DNA from: Lentisphaeria bacterium
GTDB lineage: Bacteria > Verrucomicrobiota > Lentisphaeria > Victivallales > GWF2-50-93
Assembly (NCBI GenBank): GCA_020056205.1
Contig: JAGVIF010000546.1
Span: 1 to 6,776 of the forward strand
Direction: 5' to 3'
Length of the DNA stretch: 6,776 bases
Made by a program: the position numbers and the translations under genes. Below, in pieces: positions 5,810 to 6,776 of the stretch (positions are counted from its first letter, which is position 1; each line of letters starts with the position of its first letter). Below the pieces are notes generated by a model, which was not told the origin of the DNA, searched no databases, and saw only the letters and a program-made list of their open reading frames with translations.

Positions 5810-6776
5810 ATGTCTATAAAAACTGAAAAGCTGGTGTTCATGGTTCTTTGCGTTTCAATTCTGTCTTTTTATCTAACTGCGCAAGATCAAAAGGAAGGAG
5901 ATGAAAAAAACGCTAATCCTGCCTCTGCGGTCAAACCTGCCGATGAGGTTCTCCCACTGTCCACCGACGGTGCCACTTTTTTGACCGCCGTCAACGATGA
6001 AGACGCCGCCAGAGAAAAACAAATGGATGCTGCGATAGAAACGGTCATTCCTTTAAATGCCATGTCGGGAAAAATAGACACGATAATTTCTGATTATTAC
6101 GATACTGTCGCAAAAATATCAAAGGACAACTCCATCGTCGAACAAGACAGGGACGAGCAAAAGGCGGGCGCTTTCAATAAAACCCTTAAAGCTCTTGAAG
6201 GGGCATCCGAAGAAATAGACGCCGTGACCGCCGCTTGCGGAGACAAACTGAAATCGCTGGATTCATACAGAATAGACCACCTTAAAATAAGGGTTCAGGA
6301 GAAGACATCCGTCCTCAAAAACAGAATAGCAAGATATATCAAACAATTCGCCGAGCAAACCTATGCCGACGGCAAGTTTGACAAAGCCATCGTCATCGCA
6401 GGCCTTTCTGAAAAAATATATTCCGACACATCAAAAAACCTTGATGATCTGCAAAAGATGCTTTTTGGCAAAGGTCCCTCCAACCGATCAGACAAGATTG
6501 AGGCAATAAATAATTACACCAAAAGAGAAATCGAATTGTGCGGAAAATTTGAGGATAAGTGCAACGCTGAAATAAAAGCCGTCGAATTTAGAGAAAAAAC
6601 TTCCCTTGAATCCGTTGACCCCGGCAGGGCGTCAAGGCTGACAAATATTGACGAGAATCTCGATCGGGCCGCGCTCCTTATTAAGAATGAGGAATATATG
6701 AGGGCAAGAGACACCCTTGAAAGAGTTCTAATGAAAGACCCCTACAACATGAAAGCCGCAAGAATGCTCAAAGGGC
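5810..6776 (+). CDS. N-terminal part of Amuc_1098-type outer-membrane secretin protein (runs off the right edge)
   Basis: The gene is open from ATG 5810 to the window end, giving 322 residues with no stop. GGAGG (5799-5803) lies 6 nt before the start. The first 24 residues are a signal peptide (MSIKTEK, then a hydrophobic core, likely cut after Ala24, LTA|Q), with no lipobox. The visible mature part is highly charged and mostly helical, with Lys/Glu-rich coiled-coil-like stretches (about 65-260). A tetratricopeptide-like helix pair starts near residue 281: LDRAALLIKNEEYMRARDTL, then ERVLMKDPYNMKAARML. A TPR-like unit with a DPYN-type turn ahead of the secretin domain is the architecture I expect for PVC-type PilQ/GspD proteins such as Amuc_1098. 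The secretin domain itself would lie beyond the window and is not seen. Its place after PilM-N, PilO and PilP-like genes equals that of pilQ. Any exported TPR protein remains an alternative. Confidence 0.72.
   Translation, partial: MSIKTEKLVFMVLCVSILSFYLTAQDQKEGDEKNANPASAVKPADEVLPLSTDGATFLTAVNDEDAAREKQMDAAIETVIPLNAMSGKIDTIISDYYDTVAKISKDNSIVEQDRDEQKAGAFNKTLKALEGASEEIDAVTAACGDKLKSLDSYRIDHLKIRVQEKTSVLKNRIARYIKQFAEQTYADGKFDKAIVIAGLSEKIYSDTSKNLDDLQKMLFGKGPSNRSDKIEAINNYTKREIELCGKFEDKCNAEIKAVEFREKTSLESVDPGRASRLTNIDENLDRAALLIKNEEYMRARDTLERVLMKDPYNMKAARMLKG

Noticed and set aside
5773..5826. Tiny 17-codon frame beginning ATGAGCCAG before the secretin gene
   Set aside because: It overlaps the secretin start and has no ribosome site of its own. 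It looks like a by-product of the dyad and Shine-Dalgarno sequence.

Overview
The window looks like chromosomal DNA of a bacterium from the PVC superphylum (Verrucomicrobia/Lentisphaerae/Kiritimatiellae side). Two things point there. The five rightward genes, in order and architecture, match the pilus-like locus known from Akkermansia muciniphila as Amuc_1102-1101-1100-1099-1098. The DNA is moderately AT-rich, with frequent ATA, AGA and AGG codons. The phylum call is inference from architecture and remembered family features; no search was possible.

Layout: positions 1-128 hold no convincing gene, only a short open leftward frame running off the left edge and a run of inverted repeats. The 3' end of a leftward family 2 glycosyltransferase gene (851-129) lies inside the largest palindrome. 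A 110-bp divergent intergenic region (852-961) precedes a tight rightward operon that fills the rest of the window: a secreted Amuc_1102-type protein (962-1636), a PilM-PilN fusion (1650-3404), a PilO/GspM-like Amuc_1100-type protein (3410-4567), a PilP/GspC-like Amuc_1099-type protein (4573-5769), and the N-terminal part of an Amuc_1098-type outer-membrane secretin protein (5810 to the right edge). Gaps are 13, 5, 5 and 40 bp, with no terminator seen between genes, so one transcript is likely.

How the genes work together: read in order, the operon is a variant pilM-N-O-P-Q module. The PilM domain is a cytoplasmic actin-like platform. Fusion to PilN carries it across the inner membrane, as in GspL of type II secretion. 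The PilO-like and PilP-like proteins are each anchored by one N-terminal helix and would bridge the periplasm to the secretin. The first gene supplies a small exported protein of unproven role. No pilin, prepilin peptidase or PilB/PilT ATPase lies in the window, so whether the machine builds a pilus, secretes proteins or does something else cannot be decided here.

Most notable points: an internal PilN-type 'LLP' motif kept just before the membrane helix of the PilM-PilN fusion; a zinc-ribbon-like cysteine cluster and two calcium-binding-type Asp loops in the PilP/GspC-like protein; and back-to-back palindromes around the glycosyltransferase stop codon.
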